Part shown: one piece after another, positions 11,436 to 20,279 of the stretch
How positions within the stretch are numbered: the stretch's first letter is position 1
How the letters are laid out: every line of letters starts with the position of its first letter
Source of the DNA: Primula veris
Taxonomy: Eukaryota; Streptophyta; Magnoliopsida; Ericales; Primulaceae
Assembly (NCBI GenBank): GCA_963682055.1
Contig: OY821749.1
Span: 20,224,631-20,288,630, forward strand
DNA: 64,000 nt
Direction: 5' to 3'
Translations under genes and position numbers: made by a program
The notes under the pieces: generated by a model
What the model was told of the DNA's origin: nothing
Seen by the model: the letters and a program-made list of their open reading frames with translations, nothing else
The model's database searches: none

Positions 11436-13922
11436 ATGGTGACCAATGTAGAGGAAACACATCCCAAGATAATAGAAACCAATAACCAAAACGCGCAAAT
11501 TAGCCAACAAGACCTCGACGATCTACTCGCCGTCCGCGACAGATATGAAGCTATCCAATCCGGAAACCAACCAACAACCTCCTACGTCAACCAAGAACCA
11601 CCGGTCGAACCACCCCAACATTTCATTGAAGGGATTGTCGACGAACACCCTTCGTCCTCGGAGGACGAACAAGACGTGCCCGTATTAAGGCGTGCACGAA
11701 GACGCTTACCCAGGTCCCAGGCAGGGCCGAGCTCAAGAGTCCCTTTGCCTACAGCCTCGGTCAACTCCGGTGCTCATCTACAAACGGACGAAGCTCATCA
11801 GTTTGGCATGCCCGAGGATCATGTACTCGGACAGTTGCCCCGAATACCAACTAATCCTCAGAGGATGATTACACCACCCACGGTGGAGGTACAACACGTT
11901 GTTCCGTTAGCCGATGAAAGGAACTACGCCCAGCTACAAGCTCAGCAGGCGGCATGCATGACGGCCATGATAGCGGCCGGCATCGTAGTGCCAGTTATCC
12001 AAACTGACAAAGACCCATGCCATGAAGTGGAAGATTCTGCCTACAGGGCCGCCCTGGAGGCAGCGGGTCGACGACCCGATACAAGAGTGCCCCACCAAGG
12101 GGGCAATGTCCCAATAACTATCGTCCATCCGAACACTCATATAAAACATGTCCACACAAACACGAAGGATGGTAGATATCCCGAATACAGGATCGGGGAA
12201 GGATATGGCCCACCACCACATCAGGGAGGATACCCTCCCCCCTACCAAGTCACGGATGACACGTTCCAACAGGCTTGGAACGTATGCCAAGAAACCCCAT
12301 GTACCGAACAGATCACGCGGTACCGCAATCCTATGGGGTTCGTCATCCCCGAATTCAGGCTCTATGATGGAAAGAGTTGCCCTATCGACCATCTGAGGCA
12401 CTACAAGACGAAGATGGAACTGTGGAGTGATGACCATGCACTGATGTGCAAATTTTTCAAAAACAGCTTGGGTCAAGAGGCTTCGTCATGGTATCACAAC
12501 TTACCACGGGGCTCCATTAGAGACTGGGCAGAACTGCTAAGAGCGTACTCCACCCGATACGCTGCTCATCGGAAAAAGAAGGTTAGCATCGAAACCCTTC
12601 TTAAAATGACGATGATGCCAAATGAAAGGCTCAACGATTACTGCATACGTTTTATCGACGTAGCAAACCAGATTCCACGATATGCCAATAATATAGCCAT
12701 CCAGAACTTTATCAACTCCATCCCTAATGGCTATTGGGCGAGAAAGAAGTTCATAGGCAAAAACTTCCCGACCACTGATTCCCTGCTAGCCTATTGTACC
12801 CACCTCACCGATAAGAACGACGAACTGCGTTTCCTCAACCGAACTCTACCAAGAAGAGAGTCGGTCCGCGAGGCACAGGTGGGTCGCAAAAGAGTTAGGA
12901 ATAACCAGGGAGAGGCATTCCAACCGACCAGAAAGGGCAAAGATCCCGAGGTCCATAGCAGGGTAGAGCGACCACGAGCACTAGAGCCCAAACCGCTCCA
13001 GATCGCGTACCCAACACCGACCAATGAATATAAACCGCTCCAGCTCACCTACCCGATGCCACCCAAGCCGTTTCAACAAGGTCGGCCCCAAGAGAGGGAA
13101 CACCGAAACACTTCTGGACCGGTCGAGCTGCGATACACTTTCAACCTATCTGCTGAAGATATCCTCAAGGATATATGCAGGAAAAGTTGGTATTCCCGAC
13201 CACAACCGATCATTTCTCCCCCCAATCAGAGAGATTCCAAGCTCTTCTACGCATATCATGAGGATCACGGCCATCTCACTGAGCATTGCCGTAACCTGCG
13301 ATGGAGAATGAACCAGTGGGGCGATGCAGGATACCTAGCCAAGTACATCAAAGGAACTGGGAATAAAGGCAAGCAATTGGCCATCGAGGGATCCGACAAC
13401 CGGCAAGGCAAAACGATCAACGTCGTTCATATGTCACGGCCCAAGGGCCCAGGCGGGGAACGATCGCGACAACGGCAGCTGGCCCACTTTGGCCAAGTAG
13501 CCAAGGCATCACAGGCGTCAACCTCTAAACGACAATGCACACCACGACGGCATCCACCCATTTCTTTCTCGGATCTTGACGAAGAAGGGGTGATTTACCC
13601 CCACGGAAACGCCATTAACCTCCGTGTTCAAATCGGCCTAGACACGGTCAGCAGGGTACTTGTCGACCAAGGAGCCTCTTGTGATATCATGCACAAGGAG
13701 CTTTTCGACAAGATGGAACTCAAGCTGCAAGATCTACAGCCTACCGATGTCACACTGATCGGATTCATCTCCGAAACGACTAAACCGTTGGGTAAGATCG
13801 TCCTCAGTGTCACAACCGGGTCCGTGTCGGTTCCCGTGGAATTCTTAGTGGTCAACGACCACTCCGGTCACAACGCAATATTAGGCCGACCTTGGTTACA
13901 TGCCATGAAGGCCATACCCTAG
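11436..13922 (+). CDS. Gypsy gag and aspartic protease (ends at an in-frame TAG)
   Basis: The frame starts at an ATG 79 bp after the LTR and gives 828 residues. Residues about 300-450 are a Retrotrans_gag-type capsid domain (pattern W...L...S...W.ELL.A...R..A). Residues about 600-625 hold a worn zinc-knuckle region of the Tat type, HEDHGHLTEHC, lacking the first cysteine. Residues about 730-828 are the retropepsin-like protease, with active-site DQGAS where most families have D-S/T-G; Tat elements often vary here. The frame stops at TAG (13920-13922) just after the conserved GRPWLH motif, but homology continues unbroken in the same frame into 14046-15302. The stop is therefore most likely a nonsense mutation. 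Programmed readthrough is possible but has no visible signal. Confidence 0.9.
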   Translation: MVTNVEETHPKIIETNNQNAQISQQDLDDLLAVRDRYEAIQSGNQPTTSYVNQEPPVEPPQHFIEGIVDEHPSSSEDEQDVPVLRRARRRLPRSQAGPSSRVPLPTASVNSGAHLQTDEAHQFGMPEDHVLGQLPRIPTNPQRMITPPTVEVQHVVPLADERNYAQLQAQQAACMTAMIAAGIVVPVIQTDKDPCHEVEDSAYRAALEAAGRRPDTRVPHQGGNVPITIVHPNTHIKHVHTNTKDGRYPEYRIGEGYGPPPHQGGYPPPYQVTDDTFQQAWNVCQETPCTEQITRYRNPMGFVIPEFRLYDGKSCPIDHLRHYKTKMELWSDDHALMCKFFKNSLGQEASSWYHNLPRGSIRDWAELLRAYSTRYAAHRKKKVSIETLLKMTMMPNERLNDYCIRFIDVANQIPRYANNIAIQNFINSIPNGYWARKKFIGKNFPTTDSLLAYCTHLTDKNDELRFLNRTLPRRESVREAQVGRKRVRNNQGEAFQPTRKGKDPEVHSRVERPRALEPKPLQIAYPTPTNEYKPLQLTYPMPPKPFQQGRPQEREHRNTSGPVELRYTFNLSAEDILKDICRKSWYSRPQPIISPPNQRDSKLFYAYHEDHGHLTEHCRNLRWRMNQWGDAGYLAKYIKGTGNKGKQLAIEGSDNRQGKTINVVHMSRPKGPGGERSRQRQLAHFGQVAKASQASTSKRQCTPRRHPPISFSDLDEEGVIYPHGNAINLRVQIGLDTVSRVLVDQGASCDIMHKELFDKMELKLQDLQPTDVTLIGFISETTKPLGKIVLSVTTGSVSVPVEFLVVNDHSGHNAILGRPWLHAMKAIP

Positions 13923-15302
13923 ACCTATCACCAAAAGGTCAAATACCCAAATGATAGGGGAGAGATCGAGACAGCCAGAGGATGTCAAGAAGATTCAAGA
14001 CGCTACGAAGACATCACCGCGACTCTCCAAAAACAACGAAGCATTGTGGAACAACCCACCAGCACAAAGAAGCTGATCAACCAAATATCCAAAACCGAAA
14101 GGGTGGTCGAAGAACAAGTAGGAGAGACACTTAGGAAGGTGTATATTCCTGATATGGACAAGGAGCACTACTTCCTCCTCGGCGATAACCTTCCAAAACA
14201 GGAATCCGAGGAGTTAAAGGCATTCCTTCTCAACAACATTGATAAATTCGCCTGGAGTCCTAAAGACATGCCGGGCCTAGACCCCAATACAGCATGCCAC
14301 CACCTAAGTGTAAACGCCGAGTACAAGCCAATAGCACAGAGGAGCAGGAAAGTCTCTGTACAGCACAGAGCAGCTATAATCGCTGAAGTACAAAAGCTAT
14401 TGGAGGCTGGAGCCATAAGGGAGGTTTACTATCCAAAATGGTTGTCCAACCCGGTTGTCGTCCCTAAGAAGAACGGGAAGGAGAGAGTCTGTATAGACTT
14501 CACCAATCTCAACAAAGCCTGCCCGAGGGACCACTTTCCCCTTCCAAGGATCGATCAACTGGTGGACGCAACTGCGGGAGCAGAACGGATGACCTTCCTT
14601 GACGCGTACTCAGGATACCATCAAATTCCCCTCGCCCGCGAAGATCAAGAAAAGACTTCATTTATATCGCCTTTGGGAAATTATTGCTATACGGTAATGC
14701 CGTTCGGTCTACGCAATGCGGGGGCAACATACCAAAGGATGATAACACGGGTATGTCGAGATCATATAGGGAAAACAATGGAGGTATACATTGACGACAT
14801 GGTCGTCAAGAGCGAAAAGGCCACATCCCACCTCCAAGACATTAAAGACGTCTTCCAAACGTTGGGCGAGCACAAACTAAAGCTCAACGCAAGCAAGTGT
14901 GCATTTGGCATCAGCAAAGGGAAATTCTTGGGGCATATGGTTAGCCGACGAGGAATAGAGGCTAATCCAGATCAAATAACGGCTCTACGGAACCTAGCAG
15001 CGCCTAAGAATAAGAAACAGGTACAAGAGCTCACGGGAATGATGGCCGCGTTGAGCAGGTTCATTAGCCGATCCGCAGACAAGGGACGGCCATTTTTTGA
15101 ATCACTCAAGAAGGATAGAAAATTCATCTGGGACCCGGAATGTGAGGCTTCATTCAACAATCTCAAAGAGTACTTGAGGACACTGCCACTACTAGTAAGG
15201 CCGAACAAAGGAGACGTTCTGGCATGCTACCTAGCAGTTTCCACTACAGCTGTGAGTGCAGTTATCCTAAGAGAAGAAGGTCGCGAACAATTTCTGATCT
15301 AG
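13923..15302 (+). CDS. Gypsy pol segment: reverse transcriptase
   Basis: Same reading frame as gag-protease, separated from it only by the TAG at 13920-13922. The reverse transcriptase has PVVVPKKNGKERVCIDFTNLN, the LPRIDQLVDAT and FLDAYSGYHQIP stretches, and the catalytic YIDDMVVKS at about 14787-14813, a signature wording of the Tat group. The thumb and the start of the first RNase H follow. A TAG at 15300-15302 interrupts the first RNase H domain in the middle of a conserved motif, just before FVSKTL, and the same frame resumes directly afterwards. The product would act in the retrotransposon's virus-like particle. It cannot be made as one chain from this copy. Confidence 0.9.
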   Translation, partial: TYHQKVKYPNDRGEIETARGCQEDSRRYEDITATLQKQRSIVEQPTSTKKLINQISKTERVVEEQVGETLRKVYIPDMDKEHYFLLGDNLPKQESEELKAFLLNNIDKFAWSPKDMPGLDPNTACHHLSVNAEYKPIAQRSRKVSVQHRAAIIAEVQKLLEAGAIREVYYPKWLSNPVVVPKKNGKERVCIDFTNLNKACPRDHFPLPRIDQLVDATAGAERMTFLDAYSGYHQIPLAREDQEKTSFISPLGNYCYTVMPFGLRNAGATYQRMITRVCRDHIGKTMEVYIDDMVVKSEKATSHLQDIKDVFQTLGEHKLKLNASKCAFGISKGKFLGHMVSRRGIEANPDQITALRNLAAPKNKKQVQELTGMMAALSRFISRSADKGRPFFESLKKDRKFIWDPECEASFNNLKEYLRTLPLLVRPNKGDVLACYLAVSTTAVSAVILREEGREQFLI

Positions 15303-16895
15303 TTCGTCAGCAAGACTCTGGTCGAAGCCGAAACACGTTACCTACCATTGGAAAAGCTGTGTCTGGCATTGGTCGTTGCCACCAGGAAGTTGCCGCACTA
15401 TTTCATAGCTCATCAGGTCCGGGTATACACGAAATTTCATGTCAAAGAGTCACTTCGACGGACGGACATTAGCGGTCGAGTTGCCTCCTGGGGGGTCGAA
15501 CTATCCCAATTTCATATCGAGTTCGCACCCCGTCACGCCATAAAGGGACAAGTCCTGGCCGATTTCGTCGCTGAGTTCACCGAAGGCTATGATGAGCCTT
15601 TGGCACTCTCTCCACAATCACACTGGCAGATACATGTCGACGGATCAGCCACCAAGGACGGATCAGGAGCAGGGATCGTCTTAAAGTCTAGAGAGGGAGC
15701 AATCATCGAAAAAAGCATAAAACTGGGCTTCCGAGCTACCAACAATGAGGCAGAATACGAGGCCATGATAAACGGCATGCTCATTGCCCGGTCCCTCGGA
15801 TGCTCCCACTTAATTGCAAGCTCAGACTCCATGCTCATCGTCAATCAAGCCATTGGCGAGTACCAAGCTAAAGATGACAGAATGATCCTCTACCAAGAGA
15901 AAGTCCAAAGCTTGATGGCAACCTTCGAACAATGCGAGTTAATAAGAATCAATCGCACCGAAAATGCACATGCCGATGCCTTGACCACCCTAGCCTCGAC
16001 ATTAACATTGACCGACACCCGGTCGATCACAGTGGAACTACTGACGACCTCGAGCATAATTAAAAGGGTAGACCGGGTGACGTCAATACAGTACGAACTA
16101 GGTTGGATGGAGGACATGACTCGTTATCTGCGAAATGGAACGCTTCCGGCCGACAAGATAAAAGCGCTGAAAATTACAAGAAAAGCTCCTCGTTTCTGGC
16201 TATCCGAGGACGATAAACTATACAAATCCAGTTACCGGGGACCCCATCTACTGTGCGTCCCGACCGAGCTACAACTGCCGGTCTTGGAGGAACTCCACGA
16301 AGGATCTTGCGGAGCACACATCAAGGGGCGATCCCTTGCAAACAAGGCAATGACCCAAGGATATTGGTGGCCCTATATCAAGCGAGACGCCGATGCATAC
16401 GTCCAACGTTGCGACAAGTGCCAACGATTCGCCAAGATACCCCGGCTCCCATCATCTATGATGACCCCGGTATCGGCACCATGGCCGTTCGCTCAATGGG
16501 CAATTGATTTAGTCGGTAAACTCCCAAGGGCACCTGGGAGTGTGGAATATCTGATCGTCGCGACGGATTATTTCACCAAATGGGTCGAAGCTAAACCCCT
16601 CCGAGAAATAAAAGCCAGCAACGTCAAACAATTCATTTGGGAATACATCATCACTAGGTTCGGTATATCGTACGCTATCGTCGCCGACAACGGAACCCAG
16701 TTCAAAGATGCCAATTTACAGCTGTGGTACGAGGAACTAGGTATCCGAAAATTCTATTCGACGCTGACATACCCACAAGGAAACGGGCAAGCCGAAGTGT
16801 CAAACCGAACAATATTAGACGGCATCAAGACCACCCTTGAACAAGCAAAGGGGAGGTGGCCCGAGCGGCTACTCAACGTTTTATGGTCGTGCTGA
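15303..16895 (+). CDS. Gypsy pol segment: RNase H, archaeal-type RNase H, integrase start
   Basis: It continues the pol frame after the TAG at 15300. The remainder of the ordinary RNase H is followed by a second, archaeal-type RNase H (HVDGSATKDGSG near 15636, then NNEAEYEA), the dual arrangement typical of Tat elements. The integrase has an HHCC zinc finger (H...H...CDKCQ, about 16290-16425) and a catalytic core with D in WAIDLVG (about 16500), D in VADNGTQF (about 16686) and E in GQAEVSNR (about 16797). All three acidic residues are present. The frame is cut by TGA at 16893-16895 in the conserved stretch before TTPKTGTKETPF. Confidence 0.9.
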   Translation, partial: FVSKTLVEAETRYLPLEKLCLALVVATRKLPHYFIAHQVRVYTKFHVKESLRRTDISGRVASWGVELSQFHIEFAPRHAIKGQVLADFVAEFTEGYDEPLALSPQSHWQIHVDGSATKDGSGAGIVLKSREGAIIEKSIKLGFRATNNEAEYEAMINGMLIARSLGCSHLIASSDSMLIVNQAIGEYQAKDDRMILYQEKVQSLMATFEQCELIRINRTENAHADALTTLASTLTLTDTRSITVELLTTSSIIKRVDRVTSIQYELGWMEDMTRYLRNGTLPADKIKALKITRKAPRFWLSEDDKLYKSSYRGPHLLCVPTELQLPVLEELHEGSCGAHIKGRSLANKAMTQGYWWPYIKRDADAYVQRCDKCQRFAKIPRLPSSMMTPVSAPWPFAQWAIDLVGKLPRAPGSVEYLIVATDYFTKWVEAKPLREIKASNVKQFIWEYIITRFGISYAIVADNGTQFKDANLQLWYEELGIRKFYSTLTYPQGNGQAEVSNRTILDGIKTTLEQAKGRWPERLLNVLWSC

Positions 16896-17354
16896 ACTAC
16901 ACCAAAGACGGGCACCAAGGAAACCCCGTTCAGCTTAGCATACGGAGTCGAGGCCATCATACCGACAGAAATCGGGCTACCCACGCTCCGAACGACTTTA
17001 GTCGAGCAAGGAAACAATGAACAAAGAATGAGAGAAGAGCTAGACATGATAGACGAGAAACGAGAGATAGCAGCCCTTACCCTAGCCAAATACCAACAAA
17101 GCGTGAAGCAAATTTATGATAAGAGAGTAAAAGGATCCAAAGAATTCATGGTAGGAGAACTGATGCTGCGACGAGTGACGGTCTATACCCGCAATGAAAT
17201 ACATGGCAAACTAAGCCCTACCTGGGAAGGCCCATACGAAATCGTCAAGCAAACGAGTCCAGTCTCTTACAAAATCAAAAGTGTACTGTTCGCCAATAGC
17301 CGAGGGGAAAAGTATTATTGGAATGTGGCTAACCTAAAGAAGTACTACGTGTAG
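16896..17354 (+). CDS. Gypsy pol segment: integrase C-terminal part
   Basis: Same frame as the preceding segments, resuming immediately after the TGA at 16893. It begins with the family motif TTPKTGTKETPFSLAYG, passes through a basic stretch, and ends with the C-terminal PxWEGPYEI...Y...YWN..NLKKYY pattern common at the end of gypsy polyproteins. The natural stop is TAG at 17352-17354. Thus 11436-17354 is a single 5.9-kb frame carrying three internal stops. Confidence 0.85.
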   Translation, partial: TTPKTGTKETPFSLAYGVEAIIPTEIGLPTLRTTLVEQGNNEQRMREELDMIDEKREIAALTLAKYQQSVKQIYDKRVKGSKEFMVGELMLRRVTVYTRNEIHGKLSPTWEGPYEIVKQTSPVSYKIKSVLFANSRGEKYYWNVANLKKYYV

Positions 17355-17460
17355 GCAATCTTCCGAGTACAGGTTCCACCTTACCCCTCCTACTTAATGG
17401 CATTATCTTTCGTCTTTTTGAATGAATAAAATATATTATCATACTGTCTAGCGAAGGCAA

Positions 17461-18428
17461 ATGAAAATTCCTAACATGGCCGAAGTGCCTAGGAATGCTA
17501 TGAAATTCCGTAAATGGCGTGTTTTCAAAGGAACGTCTAGGAATACTATGAAAATTCCCAACATGGCCGAAGTGCCTAGGAATGCTATGAAATTCCGTAA
17601 ATGGCGTGTTTTCAAAGAAACGTCTAGGAATACTATGAAAATTCCCAACATGGCCGAAGTGCCTAGGAATGCTATGAAATTCCGTAAATGGCGTGTTTTC
17701 AAAGGAACGTCTAGGAATACTATGAAAATTCCCAACATGACCGAAGTGCCTAGGAATGCTATGAAATTTCGTAAATGGCGTGTTTTCAAAGGAACGTCTA
17801 GGAATACTATGAAAATTCCCAACATGGCCGAAGTGCCTAGGAATGCTATGAAATTCCGTAAATGGCATGTTTTCAAAGGAACGTCTAGGAATACAATGAA
17901 AATTCCCAACATGGCCGAAGTGCCTAGGAATGCTATGAAATTCCGTAAATGGCGTGTTTTCAAAGGAACGTCTAGGAATACTATGAAAATTCCCAACATG
18001 GCCGAAGTGCCTATGAATGCTATGAAATTCCGTAAATGGCGTGTTTTCAAAGGAACGTCTAGGAATACTATGAAAATTCCCTACATGGCCGAAGTGCCTA
18101 GGAATGCTATGAAATTCCCTAAATGGCGTGTTTTCAAAGGAACGTCTAGGAATACTATGAAAATTCCCAACATGGCCGAAGTGCCTAGGAATGCTATGAA
18201 ATTCCCTAAATGGCGTGTTTTCAAAGGAACGTCTAGGAATACTATGAAAATTCCCAACATGGCCGAAGTGCCTAGGAATGCTATGAAATTCCCTAAATGG
18301 CGTGTTTTCAAATAAACGTCTAGGAATACTATGAAAATTCCCAACATGGCCGAAGTGCCTAGGAATGTTATGAAATTTCCTAAATGGTGTGTTCTCAAAG
18401 GAACGCCTAGGAATACTATGAAATTCAT
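17461..18428 (+). repeat. 87-bp tandem array, about 11 copies
   Basis: The unit is 87 bp and starts ATGAAAATTCCCAACATGGC. It is a dimer of a 39-bp and a 48-bp half that share CTAGGAAT-CTATGAAA-ATTCC. Copies differ by single substitutions; the last copy is the most diverged. Since 87 is divisible by three, open frames run through it: 284 codons on + from 17461, and about 180-200 codons in two minus frames. Variable tandem repeats between pol and the 3' LTR are known in Tat/Ogre-type elements and can seed satellites. Translation is unproven. It lies where sense gag-pol and the antisense genes converge. Confidence 0.9.
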
Positions 18429-18716
18429 ATGCAAGTACAATGCAAGAAATAATTTAGGTCCACATTACGGCGGTGATACAATACAAAATAGCTGACACAA
18501 TGAAGGAGAATCAAACTAAACAATGAAATATCAACAAGCATATCAAAAACAGGAATAACGAAATGACAAATGAATCAGCAAGGAAAAATCGATCCAATCA
18601 ATCAAATAGCAATACGACAATGGAAAGGTACAAAACAGGAATAAGGAAATAACACAAATAGTCCTCGCCCGCATTACGGAGGCAATAAGAAGATCATTGA
18701 CACTAAAGAAACTCAT
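18429..18716. other. Internal region between the tandem array and the antisense genes
   Basis: No coding seen. It would be the shared 3' untranslated zone of gag-pol and the antisense transcript. CCGCATTACGG-type words appear at about 18460 and 18670. Confidence 0.4.
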
Positions 18717-19337
18717 TTAAGAAGAGCTACTACAGGAGGAGCACGACGGTAATTGACCGAGCTCAATCTCTTCGTCATCCGTCGTCGTATCCCCATCGGA
18801 CTCATCACCATCAAAACGCTCCTCAGAAATTAGGGCATCAAAATTGGTCGTATGAGCTCCAACGCAAGTCAGCGTCTGAAGCTCGTGAGCATCCGAGGCC
18901 GCTTTACGGCGATCATCGTCGAAGGGGAGATTACGGCGAGCTTCGATCATAGCCGCGGAAGCATCGTATCTGGTTCGGGACAAACGGAAATACTTCACCA
19001 ACATGTTGGCTTTGGTTACCAACAGCTTTAATTTGCCGAAGTATTTGTCCTTTGCACGCCAATATCGATCCAAACGACGCTCCTGAACCTCAACAGCATG
19101 CTCGGCACGACGAACATATTCACGAAAAGAGGCCGCCTGAGTTTTCAGCTTGGTCCGAAGTCGAGCACATTGGTCAGTCAACTTGACATTTTTGCCCATC
19201 AAAACGATGTACGGCCACTTGTCAGGCACCTCGCTAGCCGCACCAGATGAGACCTCGTCCCGGGCAGCACCAGTAGGCCCTAACCCCGGGCTAACTAGGC
19301 ACGAAGAACCAGCCTGGTGCGACGTAGTAGCGCGTGC
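18717..19337 (-). CDS. Antisense coiled-coil frame, possible last exon of the antisense gene
   Basis: On the minus strand a splice-acceptor-like TTTTTATAG ends at 19338. From 19337 an open frame of about 206 codons runs to the stop at 18717. The first ATG-like start usable without splicing is not obvious, which favours an internal or last exon. The product is rich in K, R, E and Q with heptad-like spacing in its first half (coiled coil). It then has an acidic tail (GDESDGDTTTDDEEIE) and a serine run at the end. No known domain is recognised. It lies in the gypsy internal region, opposite to gag-pol, just downstream of the frame at 19479-20072. How the two are joined, if at all, is unresolved. 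Confidence 0.45.
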   Translation of the reverse strand, partial: ARATTSHQAGSSCLVSPGLGPTGAARDEVSSGAASEVPDKWPYIVLMGKNVKLTDQCARLRTKLKTQAASFREYVRRAEHAVEVQERRLDRYWRAKDKYFGKLKLLVTKANMLVKYFRLSRTRYDASAAMIEARRNLPFDDDRRKAASDAHELQTLTCVGAHTTNFDALISEERFDGDESDGDTTTDDEEIELGQLPSCSSCSSSS

Positions 19338-19478
19338 CTATAAAAACAAAACAAAAAAAAATGGGGAAGAACGAGACGAGATGAATATACAACCGCAAGA
19401 AACGAAAAGACGAAAATAGAAAAAACGAATATTTCCATACAAGCTACAAATAAAACGACAAAACAAGCTACTCGATTA

Positions 19479-20072
19479 TCAATCCGATAACCCCTCAACA
19501 GACACCGAGGTCTCTGCTACATCGGCGAAATGAATATCTCGCAATGAAGCAATTTGCGTCCACAAACGCTCACGAACGACCGCGTCGACTCGGTTCAAGG
19601 CAGTAGTGGTCTCGGTTACCCCGGCCGTCGCATCAACCATGCGCTCTGCCCGGGACACACCACTCATTCCTTTTACATGTTCCAGCACCTCTAAAGCGCG
19701 AACTCGGGCCCAATACGCTTTGGCAAAGGATAGCAGCAGGTCCGCATCCTCGAAAACGGCCCCTAGGACCAAATTCAAGCTCGTCACACGACCTCGGGCT
19801 TCATCACGAGATCGTCGTAGGGCACCGAGAAGTTCCTTCACTTTACCCTTATTTGCCGTATAATGGGCGGTCTTTTTGCTGAATTTCTCTCCCAAATCAC
19901 GTAACCGAATCGACATGTTTGAAATATGAATATTCAGATCCTCGACTTTATGATGAGCAGAATTCAGTTCCGCAGTTAGGGCAGCCTTAGATCTTTCCAG
20001 ATTATCTATAACATCACCTACACTACGACTAGGCGAGGTCCAGACCACCACAGCAAGGGGGTTATTTGGTAC
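19479..20072 (-). CDS. Antisense coiled-coil frame, probable exon 5 of the antisense gene
   Basis: It is preceded on the minus strand by the acceptor-like TATTGTCAG ending at 20073. The upstream exon (to 20292) ends in CAG/GTGGAA, a usable donor, and joining the two keeps the frame open in phase 0. The 197-codon frame starts VPNNPLAVVVW and then has a long helical region with leucines and charged residues at heptad-like spacing. It ends in TGA at 19479. If the donor at 20291 is not used, the upstream coding sequence stops at 20280 and this frame would need its own start, for which there is no convincing ATG. No known domain was recognised. Confidence 0.45.
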   Translation of the reverse strand, partial: VPNNPLAVVVWTSPSRSVGDVIDNLERSKAALTAELNSAHHKVEDLNIHISNMSIRLRDLGEKFSKKTAHYTANKGKVKELLGALRRSRDEARGRVTSLNLVLGAVFEDADLLLSFAKAYWARVRALEVLEHVKGMSGVSRAERMVDATAGVTETTTALNRVDAVVRERLWTQIASLRDIHFADVAETSVSVEGLSD

Positions 20073-20279
20073 CTGACAATATTTTGTTTTCACATCCTTC
20101 AAAATATGACGACCCTCAAAAGAAAGTAATCCGAGAAGGCCCAACAGAAAGAAAACACAGCACCTATATTATCACTTCCCCAAAAGAATATGTTTCTAGA
20201 TACAAAAGAGACCCACAATTCTAATACCAAAAGACTACACAAAAACAACAAAAATATATATATACTGTCAGAAAAATGG

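Noticed and set aside
11582..17089. Several minus-strand and out-of-frame ORFs over gag-pol
   Set aside because: Shadows of the confirmed gag-pol frame; none has its own domain or promoter.
17448..18440. CRISPR-like array
   Set aside because: Head-to-tail 87-bp units without unique spacers, inside a plant retrotransposon; ordinary tandem repeat.
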